Source: Luteimonas sp. MC1572
Lineage (GTDB): Bacteria > Pseudomonadota > Gammaproteobacteria > Xanthomonadales > Xanthomonadaceae
NCBI RefSeq assembly: GCF_016615815.1
Contig: NZ_CP067112.1
Span: forward strand, 1,984,001 to 2,048,000
Reading direction: 5' to 3'
Length of the DNA stretch: 64,000 nucleotides
The first letter of the stretch is position 1, and each line of letters begins with the position of its first letter. The translations under genes were made by a program, and so were the position numbers. Under the pieces are notes generated by a model, which searched no databases, was not told the origin of the DNA, and saw only the letters and a program-made list of their open reading frames with translations. Positions 52,608 through 62,042 of the stretch are shown here, in pieces.

Positions 52608-53287
52608 GGCTTGTCTGCTTCCAGTTTTGCGAGTACTGCGCCCGCGGCGGCCTGCTCGGCGGCGCGGCGCGAACTGCCCTCGCCCGGTGCCGACAGCGCG
52701 GGTTCGACCAGCGTGCAGCGCACGTGGAAGACCTTGGCGTGTTCGTCACCGGCCTCGGACAGGAGATCGTAGACCGGCAACGGGCGCTGGCGGCCCTGCA
52801 GCCACTCCTGAAGCCGGGTCTTGGGGTCCTTGCCGATGCGGCCCGCGGCAAGCCCGGCGAGCGCAGGCTCGAACCATGGCAGCACTGCGGTGCAGCAGGC
52901 GTCAAAGCCGCCGTCGAGGTAGATGGCGCCCACCAGCGCCTCGAGCGCATCGGACAGGATGGAATCGCGACGGTGGCCGCCGGACTTCATCTCGCCCGGG
53001 CCGAGGGTGATGCGTGGCCCGAGGTCGAGGTCGCGTGCGATCTGCGCCAGCGAGGATTCCCGCACCAGCTCGGCGCGGGCGCGGGTCATGACGCCCTCGT
53101 CGGCCTTGGGCCAGCGCAGGTACAGCGCCTCGGCGACGATCAGGCCGACCAGCGCGTCGCCCAGGAATTCCAGCCGCTCGTTGTGCGGAGCGCCGGCGCT
53201 GCGGTGGGTCAGCGCCTGCGCAAGCAAGCCGCCGTCGCGGAACACATGCCCCGCGAAGCGGACGCCGCCGGCATCAGTTGGTATCAC
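52604..53287 (-). CDS. rnc: Ribonuclease III
   Basis: Double-strand-specific endonuclease for rRNA precursors and regulatory RNAs. The 227 residues show the signature [18 protein letters not shown] (catalytic Glu and Asp), the second acidic cluster [15 protein letters not shown], and a C-terminal double-stranded RNA-binding domain ([23 protein letters not shown], ending [19 protein letters not shown]). Its start lies within the end of the DUF4845 gene (14-base overlap). Confidence 0.97.
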   Translation of the reverse strand: MIPTDAGGVRFAGHVFRDGGLLAQALTHRSAGAPHNERLEFLGDALVGLIVAEALYLRWPKADEGVMTRARAELVRESSLAQIARDLDLGPRITLGPGEMKSGGHRRDSILSDALEALVGAIYLDGGFDACCTAVLPWFEPALAGLAAGRIGKDPKTRLQEWLQGRQRPLPVYDLLSEAGDEHAKVFHVRCTLVEPALSAPGEGSSRRAAEQAAAGAVLAKLEADKP

Positions 53288-53654
53288 CGGACCTGGTCAA
53301 CATCTGCGTGGTGTCGAACCTGCCGACCACGTCGAGGTTCGCGATCACCGGCTTGCGCACCTCGTAGCTCACGTCCATCTGCCAGCCGTTGTCGACGCGC
53401 TTGATCTTGACGTGCTCGGCCTTCACGTTCTCGGCGTAGCTGATGTACAGCCGGCGGAAGAACAGGTCCTGGATCTTGCGCGGATCGGTGTTGGCGATCC
53501 CCGGCTCCTGCGACAGGCCCTTGAGCGCGGACCGCACGCTGTAATACTCGGAGTACATCGGGAACAGCTTCATGCCGACATAGGCGAACAGGCCGACCAC
53601 GCCCAGCACGATGACGAACCCCAGCAGGGTGATGCCGCGTTGCGAATTCCTCAT
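53274..53654 (-). CDS. DUF4845 membrane protein
   Basis: A 126-residue protein with a single N-terminal transmembrane helix resembling a pilin-like leader ([28 protein letters not shown]). The soluble domain reads [41 protein letters not shown] and [27 protein letters not shown]4845 genes are commonly found between lepB and rnc in gamma- and betaproteobacteria; the function is unknown. ATG 53654 has GAGGGGAAA upstream. It overlaps rnc by 14 bases. Confidence 0.9.
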   Translation of the reverse strand: MRNSQRGITLLGFVIVLGVVGLFAYVGMKLFPMYSEYYSVRSALKGLSQEPGIANTDPRKIQDLFFRRLYISYAENVKAEHVKIKRVDNGWQMDVSYEVRKPVIANLDVVGRFDTTQMLTRSGDTN

Positions 53655-53709
53655 AGCAGTTTCCCCTCGATCCCCTAGAACACCAGTGTCCATGCCCCGT
53701 GCCGACGGC

Positions 53710-54504
53710 TCAGGGAATGCGCGTGCCGATGCGGCCGAAATCCACCCCACCGGCGGAACTGTCGAAATTCATCCACACCAGGAAGGCCTTGCCGCGTAGC
53801 TGGCTCTCCGGAAGGGTCCCCCAGAAGCGGCTGTCGTCGCTTCTATCACGATTGTCGCCCATGACGAAATACTCGCCGGCCGGCACCGTCCACTCGCCCA
53901 CGCCGTGGTTGGCGAACAGCGGACTGTCGACCTCGAGCATCTCGTGGCGGCGCCCGCCGAGGTCCTCGGTGAGCAGGGTGGCGCCGGACATCTCGTCGCC
54001 GCGGCCCTTGCCCACGTAGCGGCCCACGGGCGCATTCGCCACCGCGTCGCCGTTCACGAACACCGTGTTGTCGCGGTAGGCGATGCGGTCACCCGGCAGG
54101 CCTACGACGCGCTTGATCCAGTCCTGGTCGGGGTACTGCGGCGGGCGGAACACCACCACGTCACCACGCGCAGGCTCGCCGATGGCGACCACCTTGTGGT
54201 TGTTGACCGGCAGCCGCAGGCCGTAGGCGAACTTGTTGACCAGGATGAAGTCGCCGACCAGGAGCGTGGGCATCATCGAGGTCGACGGGATCCGGAACGG
54301 CTCGGCGATGAAGCTCCGCAGCACCAGCACCACCGCGAGGATCGGGAAGAAGGCGCGCGCGTAGTCGACGACCACCGGCTCCTGCGGTTCCAGCAGCCCG
54401 GCGGCAGCGGCCCGGCGCTTGGCGAACACCAGCCTGTCGAGCAGCCAGACGAGGCCACTCAGGAAGGTGAGCAGCACGAGTCCCAATTCAAACCATTTCA
54501 TCAT
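53710..54504 (-). CDS. lepB: Signal peptidase I
   Basis: Inner-membrane enzyme that removes signal peptides from exported proteins. The 264 residues have two N-terminal transmembrane helices (about 5-22 and 52-68), the catalytic serine Ser76 in RIPSTSMMPTL, the general base Lys131 in DWIKRVVGLPGD, and the box E region YFVMGDNRDRSDDSRFWG. It lies 19 bases downstream of lepA, the usual lepA-lepB arrangement. Confidence 0.96.
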   Translation of the reverse strand: MMKWFELGLVLLTFLSGLVWLLDRLVFAKRRAAAAGLLEPQEPVVVDYARAFFPILAVVLVLRSFIAEPFRIPSTSMMPTLLVGDFILVNKFAYGLRLPVNNHKVVAIGEPARGDVVVFRPPQYPDQDWIKRVVGLPGDRIAYRDNTVFVNGDAVANAPVGRYVGKGRGDEMSGATLLTEDLGGRRHEMLEVDSPLFANHGVGEWTVPAGEYFVMGDNRDRSDDSRFWGTLPESQLRGKAFLVWMNFDSSAGGVDFGRIGTRIP

Positions 54505-54523
54505 CGCGGCGTCCCCGGTTCGG

Positions 54524-56332
54524 CTACTTGTTGTCGACCTGGAGTACCGCGAGGAAGGCTTCCTGCGGGATCTCGACGCGTCCGACCTGCTTCATGCGCT
54601 TCTTGCCTTCCTTCTGCTTCTCGAGCAGCTTCTTCTTGCGCGAGATGTCGCCACCATAACATTTGGCCAACACGTTCTTGCGCATCGCCTTGACCGTGGT
54701 GCGGGCGATGATCTGCGAGCCGACCGCGGCCTGGATGGCCACGTCGAACATCTGCCGCGGGATCAGTTCGCGCATTTTTTCGGTGATGTCGCGGCCGCGG
54801 CGGTCGGCGTGCTGGCGGTGAACGATGAGCGACAGCGCGTCGACCTTGTCGCCGTTGATCAGGGTGTCAATGCGCACGAACGGGCCGGCATCGAAGCGCA
54901 GGAACTGGTAGTCCAGCGACGCGTAGCCGCGCGACACCGACTTCAGGCGGTCGAAGAAGTCGAGCACGACTTCCGCCATCGGCAGCTCGTAGCTGATCTG
55001 CACCTGGCTGCCTAGGTAGTTGATGCCGATCTGGCTGCCGCGCTTTTCCTCGCACAGGGTGATCACGTTGCCCACGTAATCCGGCGGCGTGAGGATGTTG
55101 GCGCGGATGATCGGCTCGCGCACCTCTTCGATCAGGTTCACCGGCGGCAGCTTGGCCGGGTTGTCGAGGGTGAGGATGCTGCCGTCGGTCTTCAGCACTT
55201 CGTACACCACCGTCGGCGCGGTGGAAATGAGGTTGAGGTCGTACTCGCGCTCCAGGCGCTCCTGCACGATCTCCATGTGCAGCATGCCGAGGAAGCCGCA
55301 GCGGAAACCGAAGCCCATCGCCTCGGAGCTCTCGGGCTCGAAGCGCAGCGCGGCGTCATTGAGGCGCAGCTTGTCGAGCGCTTCGCGCAGCGACGGGTAG
55401 TCGTCGGCATCCACCGGGAACAGGCCGGCGAACACACGCGGCTGCATTTCCTGGAAGCCCGGCAGCGGTGCCGGCGCCGGATCCGTGGCCAGCGTGAGCG
55501 TGTCGCCGACCGGCGCGCCGTGCACGTCCTTGATCGACGCGTTGATCCAGCCCACCTCGCCCGCGCGGAGCTTCGCCAGTTCCTTGCGCTTGGGCGTGAA
55601 CACGCCGACCTTGTCCACTTGATGGGTGCGTCCGGTGGACATGACCAGCATCTTGTCGCCGGCCTTGATCTCGCCCTGCATCACCCGCACCAGCGACACC
55701 ACGCCCAGGTAGTTGTCGAACCAGGAGTCGATGATCAGGGCCTGCAGCTTGTCCGTCTCGCGCGGCGCGGGCGGCGGGATGCGCTGCACGATGGCCTCGA
55801 GCACGTCCTCGACGTTGAGCCCGGTCTTGGCGCTGATCGCCACCGCGTCGCTGGCATCGATGCCGATCACAGCCTCGATCTCGGCCTTGGCGCGCTCGAT
55901 GTCGGCGGTGGGCAGGTCGATCTTGTTGATCACCGGCACCACTTCCAGGCCCTGCTCCACCGCGGTGTAGCAGTTGGCGACCGACTGCGCCTCGACGCCC
56001 TGCGCGGCGTCGACCACCAGCAGCGCGCCTTCGCAGGCGGCCAGCGAACGGCTGACCTCGTAGCTGAAGTCGACGTGGCCGGGGGTGTCGATGAAGTTCA
56101 GGAAATAGGTCTGGCCGTCGCGCGCGGTGTACGGCAGCGACACCGACTGTGCCTTGATGGTGATGCCGCGCTCGCGCTCGATCGGATTGTTGTCGAGGAC
56201 CTGCGTCTCCATCTCGCGCGCGGTCAGGCCGCCACAGATCTGGATGATGCGGTCGGCCAGCGTGGACTTGCCGTGGTCGACGTGGGCGATGATGGAGAAG
56301 TTGCGGATGTTCCGCATCGAATCGGGGGGCAT
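54524..56332 (-). CDS. lepA: Elongation factor 4 (LepA)
   Basis: Ribosome-bound GTPase that affects translation initiation and back-translocation. The 602 residues show the G motifs [38 protein letters not shown] and SAKTG, then domains II-V and the LepA-specific C-terminal domain ([48 protein letters not shown]). ATG 56332 ([13 protein letters not shown]) is chosen by likeness to related xanthomonads; ATG 56317 is the alternative. Confidence 0.97.
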   Translation of the reverse strand: MPPDSMRNIRNFSIIAHVDHGKSTLADRIIQICGGLTAREMETQVLDNNPIERERGITIKAQSVSLPYTARDGQTYFLNFIDTPGHVDFSYEVSRSLAACEGALLVVDAAQGVEAQSVANCYTAVEQGLEVVPVINKIDLPTADIERAKAEIEAVIGIDASDAVAISAKTGLNVEDVLEAIVQRIPPPAPRETDKLQALIIDSWFDNYLGVVSLVRVMQGEIKAGDKMLVMSTGRTHQVDKVGVFTPKRKELAKLRAGEVGWINASIKDVHGAPVGDTLTLATDPAPAPLPGFQEMQPRVFAGLFPVDADDYPSLREALDKLRLNDAALRFEPESSEAMGFGFRCGFLGMLHMEIVQERLEREYDLNLISTAPTVVYEVLKTDGSILTLDNPAKLPPVNLIEEVREPIIRANILTPPDYVGNVITLCEEKRGSQIGINYLGSQVQISYELPMAEVVLDFFDRLKSVSRGYASLDYQFLRFDAGPFVRIDTLINGDKVDALSLIVHRQHADRRGRDITEKMRELIPRQMFDVAIQAAVGSQIIARTTVKAMRKNVLAKCYGGDISRKKKLLEKQKEGKKRMKQVGRVEIPQEAFLAVLQVDNK

Positions 56333-56474
56333 GGGCGGCAGGTCGTGCCGCTGATGCGGCTGTGGCGTCAAACCGAAGATTGTCGCACAGCGAGGGCCAA
56401 GCCCCGCGCCGGCCGTGCAGGCCCGGGCTGCGGCGGGAACCGTGGCCTGCGCCACGGCCCCGCCCCGCTCCGCA

Positions 56475-57983
56475 CTATTGCGCGGCTGCGCGTGGCGTCA
56501 CCGCGATGAACTGGGTCCCGCCGCTGCGGTTGCGAACCAGCAGCATCACCGTCTGGCCAGGGCGGACCGCGGCAAGCTCGCGATCCAGGTCGGCCGGCGA
56601 ACCCACGCCCTTGCGGCCCACCGACAGCACCACGTCGCCGGGCTGGATGCCCGCGGCGCGTGCCGCCAGCCCCTCGACGCGGGCAATGGCTACGCCGTCG
56701 CCCGCCGGCAGCTCAAGCTGCCGGCGCTGCGCTGCTGACAGCTCCTGCCCCACCAGGCCGAGCGGGTTGCTCGACTTGGCCGGCTGCGCGCTGCCCTGCG
56801 CGGGGCGGACGCTGGCCACGCCCTCGTCCAGTTCGCCCAGCGTCACCGTGACGTCGCGGCTGCGCCCATCGCGCCAGACCTTCAGGGTGGCGCGGCTGCC
56901 CGGCGCCTTGGCGCCGACGATCGGCGGCAGGTCGCTGGACTGCGTGACCCGCACGCCGTCGATCTCGCGGATCACGTCGCCACGTTCCAGCCCGGCCTTG
57001 GACGCGGGCCCGTCCGGGACCACGTCGGCGACCAGCGCGCCCAGCGTATCCGGCAGGCCCAGGCCGCGCGCGCCATCAGCGGTGATCTGCTGCACCTGCA
57101 CGCCGATCTGCCCGCGCTTCACCTGGCCGGTGGTCTTGAGCTGGTCGGCGACGTTCATGGCCACGTCGATCGGGATCGCGAAGCTGACGCCCATGTAGCC
57201 GCCGGAATTGGAGAAGATCTGCGAGTTGATGCCCACCACCTCGCCGGCGGTATTGAGCAGTGGCCCGCCGGAGTTGCCGCGGTTGATCGCGACGTCGGTC
57301 TGGATGAAGGGCACGTAGCGCTGGTTGGCGTAGGGATTGGACCGGCCCACCGCACTGATGATGCCGGCGGTGACCGACTGGTCGAGGCCGAACGGCGAGC
57401 CGATCGCCACCGCCCACTGGCCGGGCTTGAGCGCCGCGGAGTTGCCGGCACGCAGGTACGGCAGGCTGCCGCCGGCCTTGATCTTGAGCAGGGCGACATC
57501 GGACTGTTCGTCGCCGCCGACAAGCTCGGCTGTGAACTCGCGGCGATCCGACAGTTTGACCTTCAGCTCGTCGGCACCAGCCACCACGTGGTGGTTGGTG
57601 AGCACGTAGCCATCGGCCGAGATCAGGAACCCGGTGCCCATCGACATGCCGCGCCTACCGCCCGGATCCTGCGGCATGCCGGGGAATGGCGAGCCCGGCC
57701 CGAAGAAGCGCCGGAAAAACTCGGGCATCTCGTCCGGCAGCTGCTGTTGTTGGGGCTGGGCCGCGGCCGTGCCGCCAGTCACGGCCTCGATGTTGACCAC
57801 CGCGGGGCCGACACGCTCGACCAGCCGGGTGAAATCGGGCAGCCCGGAGACCATCGATGGCGACGGCGCGGCGGCGGGCACCGCGGCGGCGTTGGACTGG
57901 GCGGTGGCGGCCGGCAGGATGACCGCGGCAGTGCCGGCGGCGGTCAAGGTGACCAGGGCAAGGGCGTACACAGGGGATTTCAT
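56475..57983 (-). CDS. degP: Do family periplasmic serine protease (DegP/MucD)
   Basis: Periplasmic protease-chaperone for misfolded envelope proteins. A signal peptide covers about 1-28 (ending ATAQS). The trypsin-like domain has His132 (TNHHVV), Asp162 (SDVALLKI) and Ser238 (RGNSGGP). Two PDZ domains follow (about 285-380 and 400-495), each with the ligand-groove motif ([11 protein letters not shown] and [15 protein letters not shown]). A glutamine-rich linker ([22 protein letters not shown]) is the LA-loop region. Its position after rpoE-rseA matches the mucD gene of pseudomonads and xanthomonads. Confidence 0.95.
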   Translation of the reverse strand: MKSPVYALALVTLTAAGTAAVILPAATAQSNAAAVPAAAPSPSMVSGLPDFTRLVERVGPAVVNIEAVTGGTAAAQPQQQQLPDEMPEFFRRFFGPGSPFPGMPQDPGGRRGMSMGTGFLISADGYVLTNHHVVAGADELKVKLSDRREFTAELVGGDEQSDVALLKIKAGGSLPYLRAGNSAALKPGQWAVAIGSPFGLDQSVTAGIISAVGRSNPYANQRYVPFIQTDVAINRGNSGGPLLNTAGEVVGINSQIFSNSGGYMGVSFAIPIDVAMNVADQLKTTGQVKRGQIGVQVQQITADGARGLGLPDTLGALVADVVPDGPASKAGLERGDVIREIDGVRVTQSSDLPPIVGAKAPGSRATLKVWRDGRSRDVTVTLGELDEGVASVRPAQGSAQPAKSSNPLGLVGQELSAAQRRQLELPAGDGVAIARVEGLAARAAGIQPGDVVLSVGRKGVGSPADLDRELAAVRPGQTVMLLVRNRSGGTQFIAVTPRAAAQ

Positions 57984-58052
57984 CGGGGATTCGGCCTCGA
58001 TAAAGGGCGGGTCAAGGGGGGTGCCCGCGGCGACGGGAGCCGCGGGCGCGAA

Positions 58053-59132
58053 TCAGTCGGCGCCAGTGCCGGGATCGGGCTGCGCGTCGCGGGCCTCGGT
58101 GCCCGGCTCGGGATTGGGGCGGGCAGGGAACGGTTCGACCAGCCGCGGCTGGAACGGTGCAAATGCGGCATCGGAGGGCGCCGAAGGCAAGCCGTAACGC
58201 GCCGAGAACGGTTGGCTGCCGGCGGCAATACCGGGCAGGACCGCACGCGGCCATGGACGTGACGGCGCGACCGGCTGACCGCCAAACAGCGCACCCGCCG
58301 GCGCGCCAAACGTGCGCGCATCAGGCGCGTCGGCAAACAGCGGCATCGCGCTGCCGGTTGCTGACGGCTCCATCGCCGGCGCCATGGACGCGGCCGTGGC
58401 CACGATTCCCCGGGCCGGCGCAGTGGCCGCCGCGACACGGCGGGCGGCACGCTGCGACTGGCCGCGTGAACGCCGCTCGGCGGCACGTCGCGGCAGCTCC
58501 GCGACCGCCACACCAGTTGCCGCGGCCCATGCACCCTCGCTGCCTTCCGGAGCAGGCGAGGCGGGAGCGCCACCACCCGCCACCAGATCACCACCTGGAA
58601 CGGCAGTCCGGGCTGCTGCCTCAGGCATGCGCGCCAGACCCTCCTGCGCCTGCTGCGCGCCGGGCGGCGCGGTGGTCGCCTCAGCCACCACGTCGCCGCC
58701 GACTCCCGCTGCAGGCAGCTGGCTGTCCGGAAGCTGCCGGGCCATGAACAGTGCAACGAGTGCCATCGAGGCCGCCAGCGCACCACCGCCCCAACGCAGC
58801 ACGCGCGGACGCCGGTTGCCGGTCCGGACAGACGTTTGTGCGGCAACCGATTCGGAATCCGGCGCGGCGATTGCAGCCGCCACCCGCCGCGAGAAATCCG
58901 CGGGCAGCAGCGCATGGCCCTGCCCGCGCAGCACGTCGCCGCAGACCTGCCAGCGCTCCCAGCAGTCGGCAAGCTCGGTGTCGTGCTGCAGCCGGCGCAG
59001 CATGAAACGCGCCTGGTCCGGCGACAGCTCGCCATCCAGCATCGCCGACAGCTGGCGGCGGTTGTGGGTGTAGAGCTTGTCCGGCGGGGCCGGCTCGAAC
59101 TCCAGGTCTTCTGCGTCGTGGTTCATCGTCAT
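58053..59132 (-). CDS. rseA: Anti-sigma-E factor RseA with an extended periplasmic region
   Basis: Inner-membrane protein that holds the sigma factor RpoE inactive until cleaved under envelope stress. The cytoplasmic sigma-binding domain (about 20-85; RRQLSAMLDGELSPDQARFMLRRLQHDTELADCWERWQVCGDVLRGQ) is clear. One transmembrane helix follows at about 113-131 (RWGGGALAASMALVALFMA). The remaining 228 residues are an alanine/proline-rich periplasmic tail, far longer than in E. coli RseA (216 residues in total). It begins four bases after the rpoE stop. No RseB/MucB gene follows; degP does. Confidence 0.88.
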   Translation of the reverse strand: MTMNHDAEDLEFEPAPPDKLYTHNRRQLSAMLDGELSPDQARFMLRRLQHDTELADCWERWQVCGDVLRGQGHALLPADFSRRVAAAIAAPDSESVAAQTSVRTGNRRPRVLRWGGGALAASMALVALFMARQLPDSQLPAAGVGGDVVAEATTAPPGAQQAQEGLARMPEAAARTAVPGGDLVAGGGAPASPAPEGSEGAWAAATGVAVAELPRRAAERRSRGQSQRAARRVAAATAPARGIVATAASMAPAMEPSATGSAMPLFADAPDARTFGAPAGALFGGQPVAPSRPWPRAVLPGIAAGSQPFSARYGLPSAPSDAAFAPFQPRLVEPFPARPNPEPGTEARDAQPDPGTGAD

Positions 59133-59135
59133 GCT

Positions 59136-59750
59136 CTATCGCACCGCGCGTTGGGACGCGGTTTCGTTGTCCATCAGTGGCGCGAGTTCGACGTCGATCG
59201 CCTCGCGGGCCCGGAAGATCCGCGAGCGGACCGTACCGATCGGGCAATCCATGCGCTGCGCGATCTCCTCGTAACTCATGCCTTCGACTTCGCGCAGCGT
59301 GATCGCCGTGCGCAGCTCTTCGGGCAGGGCTTCGACCGCGCGCATCACCGTTTGTTCCAGCTGCTGGCGCATCAGTTCACGCTCCGGGGTGTCGTTGTCG
59401 CGCAGGCGGATCGCGGAATCGAAATGTTCGGCATCCTCGATCTCCACGTCGTCCGTCGGCGGGCGGCGATTGCTGGCCACCAGGTGGTTCTTGGCGGTGT
59501 TCACGGCAATGCGGTGCAGCCAGGTATAGAACTGTGCATCGCCGCGGAAACTGCCGATCGCGCGGTAGGCGCGGATGAAGGTGTCCTGGGCCACGTCCTG
59601 GCATTCGCTCCAGTCACGGATGTAGCGCCCGATCAGGGCGGCGATGCGGTGCTGGTACTTGCGTACCAGCAGGTCGAACGCCGCGGTGTCGCCCTGTTGA
59701 ACGCGGCGCACCAGATCGTGATCGAGGTGTTCTGTGTCGCTTTCGGCCAT
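59136..59750 (-). CDS. rpoE: Envelope-stress sigma factor RpoE (AlgU)
   Basis: A 204-residue ECF sigma factor of the RpoE/AlgU group. Region 2 reads DLLVRKYQHRIAALIGRYIRDWSECQDVAQDTFIRAYRAIGSFRG and FYTWLHRIAVNTAKNHL. Region 4 reads ALPEELRTAITLREVEGMSYEEIAQRMDCPIGTVRSRIFRAREAID. These match AlgU almost word for word in the DNA-contact helices. GGAAGGAG lies upstream of the ATG. A sigma-E type promoter at 59790-59818 indicates autoregulation, and rseA and degP follow. Confidence 0.96.
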   Translation of the reverse strand: MAESDTEHLDHDLVRRVQQGDTAAFDLLVRKYQHRIAALIGRYIRDWSECQDVAQDTFIRAYRAIGSFRGDAQFYTWLHRIAVNTAKNHLVASNRRPPTDDVEIEDAEHFDSAIRLRDNDTPERELMRQQLEQTVMRAVEALPEELRTAITLREVEGMSYEEIAQRMDCPIGTVRSRIFRAREAIDVELAPLMDNETASQRAVR

Positions 59751-59789
59751 GGGCCCGGCGCTCCTTCCGCCCGGCCTGCAGGCGGGGCT

Positions 59790-59818
59790 TGTGACCATGT
59801 GCGGCGGGAAAAGTTCCC
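59790..59818 (-). promoter_or_regulatory. AlgU/sigma-E type autoregulatory promoter of rpoE
   Basis: On the minus strand, GGGAACTT (59811-59818), a 16-base spacer and TCACA (59790-59794) match the sigma-E/AlgU consensus GAACTT-N16/17-TCTGA. It lies 40 bases upstream of the rpoE start codon, giving a 5' leader of roughly 30 bases. Confidence 0.75.
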
Positions 59819-59947
59819 GGCTGGCGGATGATCTGGGGCCCGCAGGCCACCGTCGCAAGGCGAAGGTGGTCCAGCGGTCCGATTTGACGCGGGTTGAACG
59901 GACTCTGGATCATAGGTCCCCGTACGTACCCTAACGGATGGTTCCGA

Positions 59948-62002
59948 ATGATTGCTGGCCTCGATGGTCTGCGCTTCAGCCACTGGCAAGCCGAACAGCG
60001 TGCCGATGGCGTCGTGCTGCTGACGTTCGACCGCGCCGGCGAGTCGGTGAACACCTTTGCACAGGATGTGCTGGTCGAACTCGACGCGCTGCTGGAACGC
60101 CTTGCGCTCGACCCGCCCAAGGCCCTGGTGCTGCGCTCCGGCAAGGCGCGCGGCTTCATCGCCGGCGCAGACATCCGCGAGTTCGCCGCGTTCGATGCCA
60201 AGGGCACCATCGGCGACTCGATCCGCCGCGGCCAGCAGGCGTTCCAGCGCCTGGCCGACCTGCCCTGCCCCACGGTGGCCGCGATCCACGGCTTCTGCAT
60301 GGGCGGCGGTACCGAGATCGCGCTGGCCTGCCGTTACCGCGTGGCCAGCAATGATCCCTCCACGCGCATCGGGCTGCCCGAGGTGAAGCTCGGCATCTAT
60401 CCCGGCTGGGGCGGCAGCGTGCGCCTGCCGCGCCTGGTCGGTACGCCAGCGGCGATGGACATGATGCTGACCGGCCGCACGCTGTCGGCGTCGGCCGCGC
60501 GCGGCATCGGCCTGGTCGACGAGGTGGTCGAGCCCGCGCGCCTGGTGGACGCGGCCGTGGCGCTGGCGCTCGGCGGCCGCGTGCGTCCATTGAAGCAGCG
60601 CGCCACCGGCTGGCTGACCAACACTTGGCCGGCGCGACAGCTGCTGGCGCCGATGCTGGCGAAGCAGGTCGCGCGCAAGGCACGCAAGGAGCATTACCCC
60701 GCGCCCTACGCGCTGATCGAGACCTGGCGGCGCAGCGGGGGCGGCGTGCAGAAGCGCCTCGCGGCCGAGCGCAAGTCGGTGGTCAAGCTGGCCGGCACGC
60801 CCACCGCGCGCAACCTGACGCGGGTGTTCTTCCTGCAGGAGCGCTTGAAGGGCCTGGGCGGCAAGGACAGTGGCATCCAGCGCGTGCACGTGGTCGGCGC
60901 CGGCGTGATGGGCGGCGACATTGCCGCCTGGTCGGCCTACAAGGGCTTCGACGTCACCCTGCAGGACCGCGAGCAGCCCTTCATCGACAAGGCCATGGCG
61001 CGCGCGCAGGAGCTGTTCGCGAAGAAGGTCAAGGACGAGGCCAAGCGCCCCGCGGTATCTGCGCGCCTGAAGGCGGACCTGGCCGGCGACGGCCTGCCGG
61101 CGGCGGACCTGGTGATCGAGGCGATCATCGAACAGCCCGACGCCAAGCGCGCGCTGTATGCCAGCGTGGAGCCGCGGCTGAAGGCCGAAGCGCTGCTGAC
61201 CACCAACACCTCGTCGATACCGCTCGACGACCTGCGTGGCGGCCTGGCACAGCCGGCGCGCTTCGCCGGCCTGCACTACTTCAACCCGGTGGCGATGATG
61301 CCGCTGGTCGAGATCGTCCGCCATGACGGCATGGACCCGACGACCGAGCTGCGCCTGGCCGCATTCTGCAAGGCGATCGACAAGCTGCCGGTGCCGGTGA
61401 CGGGCACGCCGGGCTTCCTCGTCAACCGCCTGCTGTTCCCGTACATGCTCGAGGCCGCGACCGCGTACGCGGACGGCATCCCGGGTGCGGTGATCGACAA
61501 GGCGGCGGTGAAGTTCGGCATGCCGATGGGGCCGATCGAGCTGATCGACACCGTGGGCCTGGACGTGGCGGTGGGCGTGGGCGCGGAACTCGCGCCGTTC
61601 CTTGGCCTGCCGATCCCCGCTTCGCTGTCCTCGCCGCCGGAAGCAGGAAAGCGCGGCAAGAAGGACGGCCAGGGCCTGTACACGTGGGCCGAGGGCAAGG
61701 CGAAGAAGCCGGAGGTGCCGAAGGACTACCCGGTGCCCGCCGACCTCGAGGATCGCCTGATCCTGCCGCTCATCAACGAAGCGGTCGCCGCACTGCACGA
61801 CGGCGTTGTCGCCGACGCCGACCTGCTCGATGCCGGGGTGATCTTCGGGACAGGCTTCGCGCCGTTCCGCGGCGGCCCGATCCAGTACGTGCGCGAAACC
61901 GGCGTCGACGTGATCCTCGCCCGGCTCAAGGCGCTGCAGGCGACCCACGGCGATCGTTTCGCCCCCCGACCGGGGTGGGATTCACCGGCGTTGCGGGCTT
62001 GA
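59948..62002 (+). CDS. Fatty acid oxidation enzyme: enoyl-CoA hydratase / 3-hydroxyacyl-CoA dehydrogenase (FadB/FadJ-like)
   Basis: A 684-residue bifunctional beta-oxidation protein. The N-terminal crotonase domain (about 1-190) has FIAGADIREFAAFD, HGFCMGGGTEIALACRYR and LPEVKLGIYPGWGGSVRLPRLVG, with both catalytic glutamates. The dehydrogenase part (about 310-600) has VHVVGAGVMGGDIAAW, NTSSIPLDDL, the catalytic histidine in GLHYFNPVAMMPLVEIV and GFLVNRLLFPYMLEA. It lacks about 30 residues compared with E. coli FadB, as is common in xanthomonads. The thiolase partner is not adjacent. It diverges from rpoE. Confidence 0.92.
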   Translation: MIAGLDGLRFSHWQAEQRADGVVLLTFDRAGESVNTFAQDVLVELDALLERLALDPPKALVLRSGKARGFIAGADIREFAAFDAKGTIGDSIRRGQQAFQRLADLPCPTVAAIHGFCMGGGTEIALACRYRVASNDPSTRIGLPEVKLGIYPGWGGSVRLPRLVGTPAAMDMMLTGRTLSASAARGIGLVDEVVEPARLVDAAVALALGGRVRPLKQRATGWLTNTWPARQLLAPMLAKQVARKARKEHYPAPYALIETWRRSGGGVQKRLAAERKSVVKLAGTPTARNLTRVFFLQERLKGLGGKDSGIQRVHVVGAGVMGGDIAAWSAYKGFDVTLQDREQPFIDKAMARAQELFAKKVKDEAKRPAVSARLKADLAGDGLPAADLVIEAIIEQPDAKRALYASVEPRLKAEALLTTNTSSIPLDDLRGGLAQPARFAGLHYFNPVAMMPLVEIVRHDGMDPTTELRLAAFCKAIDKLPVPVTGTPGFLVNRLLFPYMLEAATAYADGIPGAVIDKAAVKFGMPMGPIELIDTVGLDVAVGVGAELAPFLGLPIPASLSSPPEAGKRGKKDGQGLYTWAEGKAKKPEVPKDYPVPADLEDRLILPLINEAVAALHDGVVADADLLDAGVIFGTGFAPFRGGPIQYVRETGVDVILARLKALQATHGDRFAPRPGWDSPALRA

Positions 62003-62009
62003 CCCCGCG

Positions 62010-62038
62010 GCGGAAGGGCACCTGGCGTGCCCTTCCGC
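62010..62038. terminator. Bidirectional terminator stem-loop
   Basis: A perfect 12-base stem, GCGGAAGGGCAC (62010-62021) with its complement at 62027-62038, and a five-base loop. It lies between the convergent FadB-like and TPR lipoprotein genes. No T-run follows. Confidence 0.7.
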
Positions 62039-62042
62039 ACCA

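Noticed and set aside
59884..59916. Housekeeping promoter for the FadB-like gene (TTGACG with CATAGG)
   Set aside because: The spacer is 21 bases, and the 17-base alternative has a poor -10 box.
59633..61948. 771-codon minus-strand frame opposite the FadB-like gene
   Set aside because: Shadow frame of a complete beta-oxidation gene, histidine/arginine-rich and motif-free.
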